From Neocallimastix lanati (nom. inval.) (taxonomy: Eukaryota > Neocallimastigomycota > Neocallimastigomycetes > Neocallimastigales > Neocallimastigaceae), in contig JACVTC010000001.1 of assembly GCA_016946835.1 (NCBI GenBank), positions 2,920,001 through 2,984,000 of the forward strand: DNA of 64,000 nt, written 5' to 3'. Shown one piece after another: positions 13,653-26,763 of this stretch; the first letter of the stretch is position 1; each line of letters begins with the position of its first letter. The notes below the pieces were generated by a model. It was not told the origin of the DNA. It was given only the letters and a program-made list of their open reading frames with translations, and searched no databases. A program made the translations under genes and the position numbers.

Positions 13653-13741
13653 GGGAGTGGGGCATTTCGCCAAGTTGCATTTCGCTATATGTTATATTTA
13701 ATTGTGGTGTATTACATGAAAATTTCATTTCCCCAAGTGAC
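13653..13741. mobile_element. Small inverted-repeat element, copy 2 (degenerate)
   Basis: The left half repeats copy 1 almost exactly (GGGAGTGGGGCATTTCGCCA, then AGTTGCATTTCGC). The right half is diverged but keeps TGGTGTATTACATG and CATTTCCCCAAGTGACATG. It lies about 310 bp downstream of copy 1 in the same orientation. Confidence 0.5.
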
Positions 13742-14490
13742 ATGACTTAAATAAATGAATAAAAAATAAATAAAAAAATATAAAATATTTGAATAAAAAA
13801 ATATTAAAATAAATAAATAAAAAATAAAAAATAAAAAAATTAAATATACAAAATAAGTCTTTTATTATATAAGATATTTTATTAATAATTAAATTATAAA
13901 AATATATTTATTTAATAATCAATATTATAATATTTAGTACCTTGTATTCTTGAACTTTTGTATTTTATTATTGTCTTAATAATAATTTTTAAATAATTAT
14001 TAATTATAAGAACTATATTTAATAATTAAATATTTTACTTTCTAAACATTAAAAAAATAAAATATATTCTCAAAATAAATTTATAATTAAATAATTATAA
14101 ATGAATTAAAAAGTTTATTTAAACTGAATAATTAAAAATTAAACAAATATTTTATTTTTTAAGTATTAAATTTTCTTCTAAATTATTTTATAATTATAAA
14201 AAAAAACTAAATAATTAAAATTAATTTTATTTAAAATGAATAATTAAATAAATAATATATAATATTAATAACAAATTATTAAGATAATATTTTTATTTTT
14301 ATTTTTTAAAAAAAAAAAATAAAATATAAATCAAAATATTTATTTAAAAGATTTTAAATCATATTTATAATTAAGTATATTTATTTAAATATTTAATTAA
14401 ATATTTAATTAAAATATTTTACTATATATGAAAGAAAATATAAATATTGAAATATATGAAACTATATCAATTACAAAACATTTAATTAAA

Positions 14491-15540
14491 AATGAAATTA
14501 GAAAAATGTTCAATTCCTTTGGATATAAAACCTAAATATATATTTAATGAAGTTTCATAAGAAATGGGATTTATATGTCGTGAATATAATGTAATTAAAT
14601 CCCAAATAATTATTAGAAATATAAATAAACCACTACCTCTTAATGTAACAAAGTTTGATGGAATTCCTGATGAATCAAAGTATTATAACACAGTAAGAAA
14701 TGAGAATTTTATGATATTAAAATATCCTAATTTAATATTCTTCCAATTTCCATTCTAAGCAAAATATTTATGAAATACAATGAAGATATATTTGTAGATG
14801 GTACTTTTTATATTGCACCTAAATTTAGTTATCAAGTGTTAATTACAAGAATTTATATTAAATATTCAAAAATATTTTATACTACTTCTTTTTTGATATT
14901 AAAAAATAAAGAAAAAGCTACTTATGAGATGTTATTTGAATAAATAACAATAAAAAAAATGTTAATAAATATATTAATAATACTATAATTACTCCAAAAA
15001 ATTTTCATTATGATTTCGAAAAAGGCATACCTATTATGACAGAAAAAATATTTCCTAATGTATTAACTATTGTATTTGACACAATAAAAGAGTATTAAAG
15101 TTAAAAAAAACATGAATTGCATTATAATAAAATAAAATATAATAATATTTATATTTATTATAATGTGATTTTGAACTTACTTTTTGTAAATACTGAATAT
15201 ATAATTGGTATTTATAGTAAAATTAAGTGTGAAACAAATAATAATTACCAATTTTTGAAATTTTTAGAATATTTTTACAAAAAAAAAAAAAAAAAAAAAA
15301 TTTAAAAACTATAAAAATTTGAATTATTATAACGATATATAATATATAAACAAGTTATGCATCAGAATCTTTCAATAATTATTTAAATGATTTATCATCT
15401 AAAAAAAAACTTTCTTTAAATATATTCATTAAATCAAGAAAAAAATTTATCTTATATGAAGGAAAAGAGCAGGAATTTGAAAAGAAAAAAAATTTGGAAA
15501 AGCTGATGAAATCAATATTTTAGATGAAAACTGAAAGAAA
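14491..15540 (+). pseudogene. MULE-type transposase relic, copy 1
   Basis: Broken reading frames on the plus strand spell pieces of a Mutator-like transposase. Near 14560 is EMGFICREYNVIKSQII, preceded by an in-frame TAA where the second relic in this window has CAA. Then come GIPDESKYYNT, FVDGTFYIAPKFSYQVLITR (14791-14850), FYTTSFLILKNKEK, FDFEKGIPIMTEKIFPNV-like sequence near 15015 (DFEKG certain) and SESFNNYLNDLSSKKKLS near 15365. DGTF followed by P-F is the usual first catalytic block of the MULE domain, and DFEKG is typical of the later acidic block. Stops and frameshifts separate the segments, so no functional protein is encoded. Element ends were not found. Assignment to MULE rests on recalled family motifs plus the independent second relic at 41930-42870. 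Confidence 0.75.
15117..15300. other. AT-rich insert within the MULE relic
   Basis: The frame here is open by chance and ends in a poly-Lys run coded by poly-A (15281-15299). Parts (TNNNYQFLKFLEYFYK) match the equivalent part of the second relic, so it belongs to the decayed transposase and is not a separate gene. Confidence 0.5.
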
Positions 15541-15740
15541 CAAAAAAAAAACTATAAAATAAAAATTAATTGATAATGGATGACTCTAGAAATGATATTG
15601 TTGAATTATGATTTAAATATTTAATTTAAATAATATAAATACTGATTTGAAATAAATGACTGTGTAATGATCAAATGAAAAAGATTATCAGAATTCTTTC
15701 GTACAAAATTATTATTAATAGTTAAAATTATTCTAAATAA

Positions 15741-16085
15741 GAAGGAGCGTCAACTCTGAAAATGCAGTAAGACAGGCTAGCAGGGCCAATGCCTCTGAAG
15801 GAGAAGACCATAATTTCTTTCAGATAGACAATTCAAACCCTAATCCATATTTGTTGCGTACGAACTTTTTTATGAATTTATTTATACACTTATTTTTGAT
15901 TATTACTTTTTATTTAACGTTGCTATTTCATTTATTATTATATTCAAATTGGACAAATAATATTTATTTATTTTATTAATTCTGTGTTTTTTTTTATTTT
16001 TTACTAAAATTAAAAGTATTTATGTATTTTATATTAGAATAAATAAATAAAGATTAAAGTTCGCAATAATTGCGGCTATAAATAT
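15741..16085 (+). mobile_element. Dispersed repeat family, copy A
   Basis: It shares blocks in the same order with 52352-52795: GGGCCAATGCC, CTGAAGGAGAAGAC, TAATTTCTTT, ATTCAAACCC, GAATTTATTTATACACTT, GATTATTACTTTTTATTT and then TTGGACAAATAATAT. It ends near AAAGATTAAAGTTCGCAATA and TTGCGGCTATA, which contains a CGCAATAATTGCG palindrome. A short frame through the first block (RQASRANASEGEDHNFFQ) is open, suggesting the 3' end of a retroelement ORF plus its 3' UTR, but the family was not identified. Confidence 0.6.
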
Positions 16086-17195
16086 ATATATATATTCTAA
16101 ATAAAAAATCCGTAATAGTTTAAAATTTTAATATTTTTTAAAATTTTAATTAAGAATTATATTTTTGTCATTAAATATTTTTAAATATTTATTTTATTAT
16201 TTCTATTTTTAAATTTTTATTAATAACTTTTATATCTATTATTAATTTTATGAATACTATAATACATTTTCTATTAAATATTTATACATTTTTATTAATA
16301 ACTTTTATACTATAAAGCGAAAGTTTTCTATTAAAATGAATAATAAAACTAATATTAAATATTTATATCTATATAATGAAAGAGATATATAAAAGGTTAA
16401 AAAAAATATTTTTTTTCTAAATCTTTTATATAAATATTTTATCTTTAAAAAATATTTTTATTTTTTAAAGAATATTTTATTTTTAAAGAATATTTTATTT
16501 TTAAAGAATATTTTATTTACTTATTTAATTTAAAGAATTTATAATATCTTTAATTTTAATTTTTATATTAATATCATAAAATTCTCACCTCCTTTTATTT
16601 TATAATATTCTGATATATTGAGAATTTCATTAAATGCTCATCCTTATCATTAAAAAAAATGTAACATTTACATTTATTTTAGATTAAAATTATATTTATA
16701 TTTTTTGTTAATGATAATTTATTCTTTTCCTCGATTGGTTTCACTAGTTTCAATTTTATGTTATCTTTAGTTTTTAATTAAAATCTTTAATTAAATTTTC
16801 TAAAAAGTATATTTAATTATATATATGTGTTTTTCAATTTTTTAAAAAAAAAAAATTGATATTAATTTATTTAATTATTAATTATTTATTTATCTATTCT
16901 TTATTTATTATTAATATTAAATTATTAATTAGTTATTACTATTTATTTATATATTTAAAATGTATTAAAAATATTAAAATATGTGGCGTTAAATAACAAT
17001 TTTAACAAGTCATATCATAAATGTATAAATACATTGATCTACACTATTATTTATATTATTATATTATATTATTATTTGATATATTTCTATTTTTTGTATT
17101 GTAGCACATTACAATAATATTATAAATTATAAATTTACAAAGTTAAAATTAACTTCTATATTTTAAATTTAATAATTATAAACATATTAAACTTT

Positions 17196-17530
17196 ATTTT
17201 TAGCAATATATTTTATATTATATTTTTATTTATTAAAAAAAAAATGATAATAATTAATTATTATATCATTAATTATGTAATCTTAATTACTAAAATCTTG
17301 ACATACATATATATTTATAAATATTTAAATTTTCAAATAAATAGATTACCAAACTTTATTTTTAAAAATTTATTTTATATTATATTTTTATTTATTAAAA
17401 AAGAATTACCATTCATAATAATTTGTAAAAAATTTATATAGCATGAATTATGTAATCTTAATTACTATATCTTAACATATATATATTTACAAATATTTAT
17501 ATTTTCAAATAAATAGATTATCATATTTCA
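17196..17530. repeat. Direct duplication of about 165 bp
   Basis: Two adjacent copies (about 17196-17352 and 17363-17530) share TTTTATATTATATTTTTATT, TATTAAAAAA, TTATGTAATCTTAATTACTA, ATATATTTA and TTTTCAAATAAATAGATTA. They are diverged by small indels. Confidence 0.8.
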
Positions 17531-17832
17531 TATTATTTCGTATATTAATTTATTTTTTATTTTTCTTTATTATTGTTATAGTTTTATTAAAATGAATTAC
17601 ATTTTTTTTTTCTTCATTATCTTAATTTATTTATATATGAATTACATTTTTTTTTTTTTAAATAAATATTTATAAGGGTATAAAAATAATTTCATTGAAA
17701 TATGTGAAAAATATTACTTATTTTAGTTTAATAAATTATAGAATGAAATAATGAATTTTTCTTTTAATTAATGCTTTATACACATATATATTACGTATTA
17801 AAATAGTAAATTTCATATCTATTAGGAAAACC

Positions 17833-17865
<33 letters not shown>

Positions 17866-18185
17866 AATTACGAATATTATTAAATTAAAAATGTTAAATT
17901 AAAATATAATTAATAATAATATTAATAATAATAATAAAAAGATAAATAAAAAAAGAAATAAAAGAATAAAATTTTAATCAAATAAATTAACAAATATTAT
18001 AATTATATAAAATACTAAAATAAAAAAATTAATAAAAAAAATATATATATATTTTTAGGTGTAATTTTTAGGTGCAAAAATTTTTGGAAAATTCATTAAT
18101 AATCAAAATATATAATCATCATCATTTTTATTATTGTTACTTTTTTTTTTTTTTTTTTTTTTTTTTGAAAAAAATTGTAAAATTA

Positions 18186-19850
18186 TTAATTAGAATTTTC
18201 TATTTCATGTGTTCTTGGCTTATTAAGAATGATATCCTTTATAATATTATTAAGATCATTATCAGGTGTTTTTTCTAAGGATTCCTTATCGCTTTTTAAA
18301 GTGGTATTTGTTATTTTTGAAATGTTTTCTTGACCATTTACATAGGTTTCTTTGGTGGTACAAGATTCTAATGATTCACAATTACTTACAGATGTATTAT
18401 CATTACTTGAATTTAATATATCATCATTATTATTTAAAGTATCACTACTTGAATAAAGAGTACGTGAACCTTCTTGAGTCAAGGTATCATTACTTCGATT
18501 ATTTGAAAGGATTTTATTTAATCTTGAATTACTACTATTATTATTATTAACGATTATACGGCCATTTTTATAATTAATTTTATCTTGATTATTATTTATT
18601 TGACTATTTATTGATACATTTCCAGATTTGTTAACTTTTCCTGGGGTAAAATTATTGCTTTGATTTTGATTTGGATATAAATTATTAAAAGGTACTTTTT
18701 CCATTAAATTATTATAATTGCTTTTGTTTGATCTATGAAAATCATTAGAATTCTCTCTTTTCATTGAATTTCTATTGATATTGTTAACTGAACTATTATT
18801 TGAAAATGAAAATCTTTTATTACTACCATTTTTATTATTATTACCAATGTTGTTGTAATTAAAACTCTTGCTAATATAGTTATTATTCATACCAAAATTA
18901 TTTCTTCCTTTTCTTTCTTTCTCATTATTATTGTTAGTATTATTAATATTGCAATTATTATTGTAATTGAAATTATTTTCTCTTTTATTATCTACTTTTA
19001 ACTTTCTTATATTATTATTGTTATTAGTATTATTACTACCGCAATTAAAGGCATTTAAAATTAAATCTTGAATATTTTCTGTACTGGAATCATAATTTTT
19101 ATCTTTACTATTAAAATTACTAAATTGACTAATACTATTAAGTTGATCACTTAAATTAACTAAATTGGTTTGAGTATTTTTTACATTCATTATTTGATAT
19201 ATATTAGATATATTTTCTGTTAATCTATTAATTTCACTTTTGAAAGAATCAATAGAATTGTTTTTATATTCAGAAAAGGTTCTTTCAATACCTAAAATTC
19301 AAAAAAAAAAATAATAATTTAAAATATTAACCTCTAAAATTTGTATACTTTTTATATATAAAATAAATTATTATAAACACATATATATATCTATATTTAT
19401 TTTTTTTTTTATTTTTATTTTTACTTTGTAATCTCAAAATTTCTGCAACTAATTTAAATAATTTAGTTTCAATATCTTCATTACTATCAAATAATGGCTC
19501 AACTTGTAAATTTTCTAATAACTTTATTATTTTATCTCCTTTAGTCCTGTTATAGTTCATTTCCTTTAATTTTTGTTCCACTCTCATATCTATTTCTTTC
19601 GATAGTTTTTGTCTATACCATGAATCTAATATTCCACAATATTCTCTAAATAATTCATTACAATCTGGTGTCTTATTTACCATACTTCTTGCCAATTGAA
19701 TTGGGATATCTGGATAATTCTTAACTTTTGGCTATAAGTTTATTATTATATAAAAGATTGTCAATACTAAAAATACAAACTATTCTATAATTTTAACAAT
19801 TTGTTAATTATTATATACAACTTACTCTTCCCCATTTTTCATTTTGTTTA

Positions 19851-19884
<34 letters not shown>

Positions 19885-21065
19885 AATCGGAATTTTCTTG
19901 ATTATTTACTTTATTAGATGATAATTTTTGATTATATTTGTTGTTATTATTAATGACATTATTATTCCATTTGTTATTATTATACCTTTTATCATATCTC
20001 ATTCTATTTTCAAGTTTTTCACATGTTAAATAATTACCATTTTTATCGTAATTATTATAGTCGTAATTGCCATATCTATAATAATTATTTTGATCATAAT
20101 TTCCATATACACTATAGTATTTTCCTAAAGATGGTGGTGGTACTGATGGAATAGAATAACCATAATTCGAATAACTGATTTTATTAATGTAATCTATTAT
20201 TTCATTATTTGAATCATTTACATCATAATTTTGTCCATTTTCATTACCCATAGTTAATCTATCAGCACTTAAAATATTACTACAACTATCAACATTATCT
20301 TCATTATCCTGTTAATATTTTAATTCATATGTAAAATAAAAATAACATTAAATATATATTTTATGCTAATTTAATGAGTAGTTAATTTTATAATTATTTT
20401 TACTAAATTAATAATAAAATAAAAAAAAAAGTATAAAATTTTATTTTACAGATAAATCTGAATCAGCGCTAATTTCAATTGATAAACCATTTTCCTGATT
20501 AAATGAATTCTTATATTGATTAGTACTAGAATTACTTTCCTCTATTTTATTTTCATCTCCATATTGTTCATCTCCATCAACTGTTTTGTTACTACTATCA
20601 TCATTAATGTTGTTATTTGATGTATCATCAGTAGTATTAACTGGTGTAGTTGTAGTATTGGTAGTATTCTCAAGACTACTATTTTCAAAACTTCTTTTTT
20701 CGGACTCGGTTGATTCTTTTTTAAACATCATTTCCTTATAATTATCAACATTATCCTTCATTTTTTTTTTAAAAAAAAAAAAATTTTGATATTAATTTAT
20801 ATTTATATAAAATGTTGAACTCTTATTTTTATATCTAATTATATTTACATATTTTTTTATAATAGCTCGTTTTTGAGTGTTTGTAAATCCCGGACATTCA
20901 ACAGCAATCTTAACCATCTTCGCAAGTAATGCTTTTGATAATTTATTAGAAAATTTCTTTTCTTCAATGTGTTGATTTAAAATCAATATAATATCTAAAT
21001 AATTAAAATATATGATAAATCATATTAGTAGTAGCTCTTTAAATTAATTTCAAATTCATTTACAA

Positions 21066-21117
<52 letters not shown>

Positions 21118-22205
21118 TATATTATCATACTTTTGTAGAAGTTAAAAATTTTATTATTAAAATTTTTGTTTGATTTATTCCAAGGGTAATATGTACAAAG
21201 AGATATAACAAAATTAAATGGTCTTTCTTCGCTTTTGAAGTTTGAATTAACCTATTAATTAAATATATAATGTAAAGATTTAATAATTAATTTTTTTATT
21301 TTTGTTTTATTTTATTTTATTTTTTTTTTATTATATAAAGAAAATTTTTATGGAATTAAATTTAATTTAAAATTTAAATATAAAGTTAAAAATTTATTTA
21401 TATTTAAATTATTTAATTATAAAAGTATATTTTCTTTACTATAATTTAATTAGTTATTCTGTTTAATATAAATTTAACATAATTTTTAAAAAAATAAATT
21501 AATGAAATATATAAATATAACTGTTTTTTTTTAAAAAAAAAAATTATTAAATTTTTCAAAATTTAATAAAAGAATATTATAAATGATATTTTATTTGAAG
21601 TTTAATAATTAAATATAAGTATTTACATCAGGTTTTTGACAAATATTTGTTAAGATTTCCATTTCACTAAAATCTATGAATAATATATTTTCATTATCAG
21701 GTATTAATGACTCATAATCTATGTTTTTCTGTAATGAATCATTAAATTTACAAAAATATGTTGGGAAAAGAAGTTGAATTAATTCATTTTTGCTTGCATA
21801 TTGAATATGTAAATCATCTCCAAAGAAAAATCGTAGCTTATTTCTTAAAATTTTATTGTTAAAGGCTTTTTTTGCTTCTTCATCATTTATAAATTCTATA
21901 AAAACAAGATTATAGCAGTAACCTATATTAAAAAGTTTGCTCTTATTATCATAACAAATTGGAATATGAATTCCTTGTGATGCAAGCTTAAATTGATTAA
22001 AAGTAAAGGTCAAATCCTTATAATTTATTTGCTTTGTGAAGTTTGAAAGTCTTATCAATGACGTAGCTTTTTCATTTTCATCATATATATTAGAGTCAGT
22101 TTGAGTAATTTCATTAGTGCTTGTTTCCTCTTGTATAGTTTCATTTGAAACATTATTTTCATTTAAATTTTCTAAAGTGTTAATATTTTCGTTTGCAATC
22201 AACAT
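18186..22205 (-). CDS. RRM-like, Asn-rich protein, seven exons, 1015 residues
   Basis: The model joins exons 21627-22205, 21131-21251, 20849-20994, 20450-20755, 19826-20308, 19425-19731 and 18186-19291. All phases match and all junctions are GT-AG. After an acidic Asn-rich leader, residues of about 48-150 read as an RNA-recognition-motif-like fold: SLIRLSNFTKQINYKDL, then YCYNLVFIEFINDEEAKKAF, then LRFFFGDDLHIQYASK. The aromatic/hydrophobic VFIEF resembles RNP1. A helical Lys-rich block follows (KLSKALLAKMVKIAVECPGF, about 248-267), then Asn/Ser/Thr-rich sequence, a Tyr/Asn-rich block with repeated YGNYD, a charged helical block (SWYRQKLSKEIDMRVEQKLK) and a long Asn-rich tail. RNA binding is inferred from the RRM-like pattern. 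The rest is unrecognised. Exon 4 begins directly after an in-frame ATGAAG, so 20761 could instead be the start of a separate or shorter product. The single-gene model is preferred because phases close on both sides. Confidence 0.72.
21062..21119. repeat. (TTA)n microsatellite inside an intron of the RRM-like gene
   Basis: An uninterrupted TTA run of more than 50 bases lies in the intron 20995-21130. Confidence 0.9.
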
Positions 22206-23047
22206 TTTAATAGTATAAGTAATAAATTCTTTAATAAATATTTTAAACTTCTTTTATAATAAATTTTATAATATATATATATATATATTAATATTGTTGG
22301 ATTATATTTTTCTATAATTATTATATATTTTTCCTTTTCGTATGTTTTATTGAATTTTATAATTATTTTAGCTTCTATATTCTTTCATATTAGATATTAT
22401 AATTTAAAAAAATATATATATTAATGATTATTATTAAAATATATATTCTAACAATTATTATATATATTAATATTTTTACTGATAACACGCTAGCTACACA
22501 ATAATATATTTAAATTATTATGATATCACTTAATTCATAATAACAGTATTATAGCTTTATTTCTCTTTATATTCTTATTCAATTTTTTAATAGCAATTTA
22601 TCAATAATTGATAAAAACAAAATGAATTAAAGAAAAAATGAATAACTAAAAAAAAAAAAAAATGAAATTTTTTAAAAAAAAAATTATTAAAAAAAAAACT
22701 ATAATAAAATATATTAATTAATAATTAAAATTAAAATTCTAATATAAAACTGTTTATATAAAATTATAAAATTGATTATTTAAATGTATAATTAATTATA
22801 ATAATTATACATAAATAATATATAGTATTAATATTTTATTATATAAATATTTGTTATAATTAATTTATTTTTTTTTATTTTATTTTATTTTATTTTATTT
22901 TTTTTTTTTTATTTTATTTATCTTATTTCTTTAATTTTATTTTATCTTATTTTTTTTATTTATTTTATTATTTTATTTTATCTTATTTTTATTTTATAAT
23001 ATTTTATATTATATTATATTTTATTTGATTTTGTTTTATTTGATTTG

Positions 23048-23049
<2 letters not shown>

Positions 23050-23101
<52 letters not shown>
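23050..23101. repeat. Poly-T tract of about 52 bases
   Basis: This is one of the longest homopolymer runs in the window and is embedded in T-rich TTTTA repeats upstream. Confidence 0.95.
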
Positions 23102-24009
23102 CAAAAATTTAATTTTTTTTTTTTTTTTTATTAAAAATGTTACTATTCATAAACATAATATACAAATCTCATAAAATAAACTACAGAATATATACTTTTA
23201 ATATTATATGTAAACCTTTTTATTAATATATTAATATTATTATTATATTATTATTATTATTATTATAATTATATATTATAATTATTATTATAATTATTAC
23301 TATTACTATTATTATTTTTATATAATCTTATTTAATTATATTCTTTAAATTAATTAAATTTTCCAAAGTTATTCAATTTAAAATTTATTTATTTTATTAT
23401 ATTTTATTATATTATAATATTATAATATTATAATATTTGTTACAAAAATTTTAAATCTCCGATAATGTATATATTATTTAATTGTTTTATTATTAATAAA
23501 ATACATTATTATTAATACATAATCTTGTAGATACAAATTCCAAATATATTACAAATAATAATTCATTGTAAATGTCAGTTATTATATAAGAAATAAAATA
23601 ATCATAAATATCCCTTTTTATTTTTTTTTTACTAATTATCATTATAGTATAAATATTTTTTAAATAAAAATATATTTACAAATGTGGATTAATATTATTA
23701 TTATTCATTTTTGCTTATATATATTCATTTTTTTTTTACTATTATTATTTATTTATTTTATTTGTCTATTCAAGTTCGTAAATTTTTGAAATCATAATTA
23801 TTTTTTAATATATCTTAAAAGAATATTTATTGAAATTTATTTTAAAATTTAAATAATATTAAAAATAAATTTACTTGTTAATTTTTAAAATCTTTACTAA
23901 CATTTAATTAAAAAAAAATATTTGAAAAAATCTATAAATTTAAAGATTTTTTTTTATTTTCAATCTTTAAAAATATATTTTTTATTAGAAGAAATATGCA
24001 TAAAACTAT

Positions 24010-24048
<39 letters not shown>

Positions 24049-24295
24049 TTTTATTATTTTATTTATTATGATTTTTTATTTTTATGACAATTTGATATGA
24101 ATAATCTACATCTTATATAATTTATTTGGTATTTCTTTTAAATTCTCAATATAAAATTTAAAGAATTTTTTTGTTTTATATGATTTTTATTTTGTGAACT
24201 TAAAAATGAAAAATTTCTAATATTAATTATTACAAAATTTGTGAGATATAAATGAAAAATAATTTATTAAATATTATAATTACGAAATTTATTAC

Positions 24296-24411
<116 letters not shown>

Positions 24412-25599
24412 TCATAATTGTTTTAATTTTATATGTTTATGATTCAGTAATTACAAAAATTTATCTATATACTATCTGAATGCTATATTAATACATAGTA
24501 CATCAATTTATAAAAATTCACATATTCTAACATTCTCTTAAATTTCTAGTATTACAAATAATATTACAAATATATGATAATGTTACATAATTCAATTTTC
24601 AATATAATAATTCTAAAAATTTATGCTATAAATTTAAATTATTAGTCAATATTATTCTAATCTTTATAATATATTAATTTCTTTAATTGTCTAAACTATA
24701 ATTTAAAATTTTAACATTAATTATATATATACACTTGTAGTTTTCTTAGGTTATATGCCTTTATCTACTATTTATTCAATTTCTTAATGAGTTTTATTTA
24801 ATGTATTATACATTGAATTTTTGTATCATCTTCATTAAAATAAGCTATAAACTTTTTTTCTTTGAAGGTGTTTCATCATTAAATGTATTGTTTTTATGGA
24901 ATAATCTTTTTTATGTTAACTTTATTTAGATATAAAATTTTTACAAAATAGATAATACTAATTTTATAATAGAACTTGAAATTAAGATATTTAAATTCAC
25001 ATTCATACAAAAAAATTTTTTAATAAATATTTCGTTTTATTTCTTTATTTGGTTTTTATCCCACTTTAGTTATTTTACAAAGATTAATGTTCAAATATAT
25101 AAGATGGTTAAATTACTTTATTATTCTAAATATATTAAAAATGATATATTATATCAATTCAGAAATTAAGGTATATTTATTATATTTATTTAAATATATT
25201 GATATATTACATATTACAGTATTAAATCTATCAGCATATAATAAGCTAAAAATAAAAAAAAATCTATATTAATAAAGTTAAAATTACAAACTCTAAATTC
25301 CTGATTCTTAATTAATTATAATAATAATAATAATAATTCATATAATTAAAATCAAAAATGTTTTATTTTAATGTTAATAGGTATATATGGTTTATAAAGA
25401 AAAAAAAGTGGAATATAAATTCTAGATATATTATATGGATATGGATACTTTTTTTTGCCTAAGTTACACAAAACATATAAAAGGATTATTATCATAAATT
25501 TATATATTAATATTAATACATTATAATAAATATAAATGTGATAAAAAGTTTAAATAATTGATTGTAAATGTAAATGAAAATGATTATAAAAATGTTAAT

Positions 25600-26030
25600 A
25601 AAGGCTAAAAGTTATTCAAATAGTATACATATAAAACCTAAATTTGTAAATGAAAATACAGATCTGATATATACTTTTCCATTATCAAAACATCAAGAAA
25701 AAATTCAAATCCAACAACATTAGATTGGAATAAGGTAGTTAGTATTCTCAAATATTTAAATCTAACTAAAAATTATTATATTTCATATAAAGTTTAAACG
25801 GAGACAACAATGCATCTTTATTTGTCACTGAAAATTGTGTCATTAGTAAGAGTCTTAGACATGTTAGAGTAGGCTATCACTATCTCAAGGAAAATATTGA
25901 AAGAAAAGAAGTATTTTTACATTATATTAAATCTGAAGAAAATTTAGCAGATATTTTAACAAAAGACGTCAATAAAAATCAAATAACTAATTGTACAAAC
26001 AAAGACTTTAATAACTTTTTGTTATAGGAG
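25600..26030 (+). pseudogene. Ty1/copia retrotransposon relic (RNase H end)
   Basis: Two fragments in different frames match the C-terminal part of copia Pol. DWNKVVSILKYLNLTKNYYI (25724-25783) resembles the region just before RNase H (usual pattern HW..VKRILRYLKGT). NGDNNASLFV, HVRVGYHYLKENIERKEVFL and SEENLADILTK (about 25798-25965) resemble the RNase H end (usual pattern H..RYH..RE and LADI.TK). The frame change and missing middle show an internal deletion. A purine-rich stretch, GGAGGAATATTAGAAAATTA, follows at about 26030-26048, as expected for the polypurine tract before a 3' LTR. The LTR itself could not be delimited. This is non-functional remnant DNA. Confidence 0.8.
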
Positions 26031-26640
26031 GAATATTAGAAAATTAGTACTTTTATTTTTATTATAATTTTAAATATTAAATAGTGTATTACGAATAGAT
26101 ATGATATATAATAAAAATATATAATTTATATAGTTTATGATACAAATAGTATAATATAAAATTTTTAATATTTCTCATTTATACAATTATTATTAAAGCA
26201 CATATTTAGTACAGTAAAATATGCATGTTCTACTGAATATAATTTTATAAATATAAAATATTAAATCATGATGAATTATTAAAAAATAAGACCTTATTTA
26301 ATTAACAAAGTATTTGACTTTAATAATTTATATTTAAATGATAATAAAATCATCATTCATAGTTAATTCATAATGATTAAATAAAACACAATATATATAA
26401 ATTTACTTTTTTATTATTAAATATTATAATTTTTAGTAATAAAAAATTTTTTCTAACATATGACGTCACATGTGTTTATTCAAAATTAAATTTTATTCAT
26501 GTATTTATGTAAACAATTGTTATACTTTTCTCTTTCTCTTTTATAAAAAACTTAAATATTGTTTTGTATTAATAATTATTATTAACACTTTATTTATTTA
26601 AGGTATTATTTTGTCTTTGTGTCTTTTCTACAGATAGTTG
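26031..26640. mobile_element. Possible remnant of the copia 3' LTR
   Basis: The sequence after the polypurine tract, up to the TAA array, is where an LTR would lie. It ends in a pyrimidine-rich TTTTGTCTTTGTGTCTTTTC. No second LTR copy is present for comparison, so this is positional inference only. Confidence 0.25.

Positions 26641-26763
<123 letters not shown>

Larger units (their letters stand above)
11889..14490. other. Intergenic, low complexity; two short GC-richer repeat elements
   Basis: The stretch downstream of the kinase has A/T homopolymers (poly-A at 12419-12456 and 13017-13040), a small hairpin at 12648-12694 and the two CGCCAAG-type elements described separately. No gene is supported. 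Confidence 0.65.
15541..18185. other. Intergenic region with a dispersed repeat copy and local duplications
   Basis: This stretch holds copy A of the dispersed repeat (15741-16085), a short tandem repeat based on AAAGAATATTTTATTTTT (16464-16520) and a 165-bp direct duplication (17196-17530). Otherwise it is homopolymer-rich, and no gene was found. Confidence 0.65.

Noticed and set aside
14564-14758. Separate small gene of 64 residues
   Set aside because: It is part of the decayed MULE transposase, flanked by further fragments in other frames and matched by the second relic.
18266-18550. Plus-strand Tyr/Leu-rich frame
   Set aside because: Antisense shadow of the Asn/Ser-rich last exon of the RRM-like gene.
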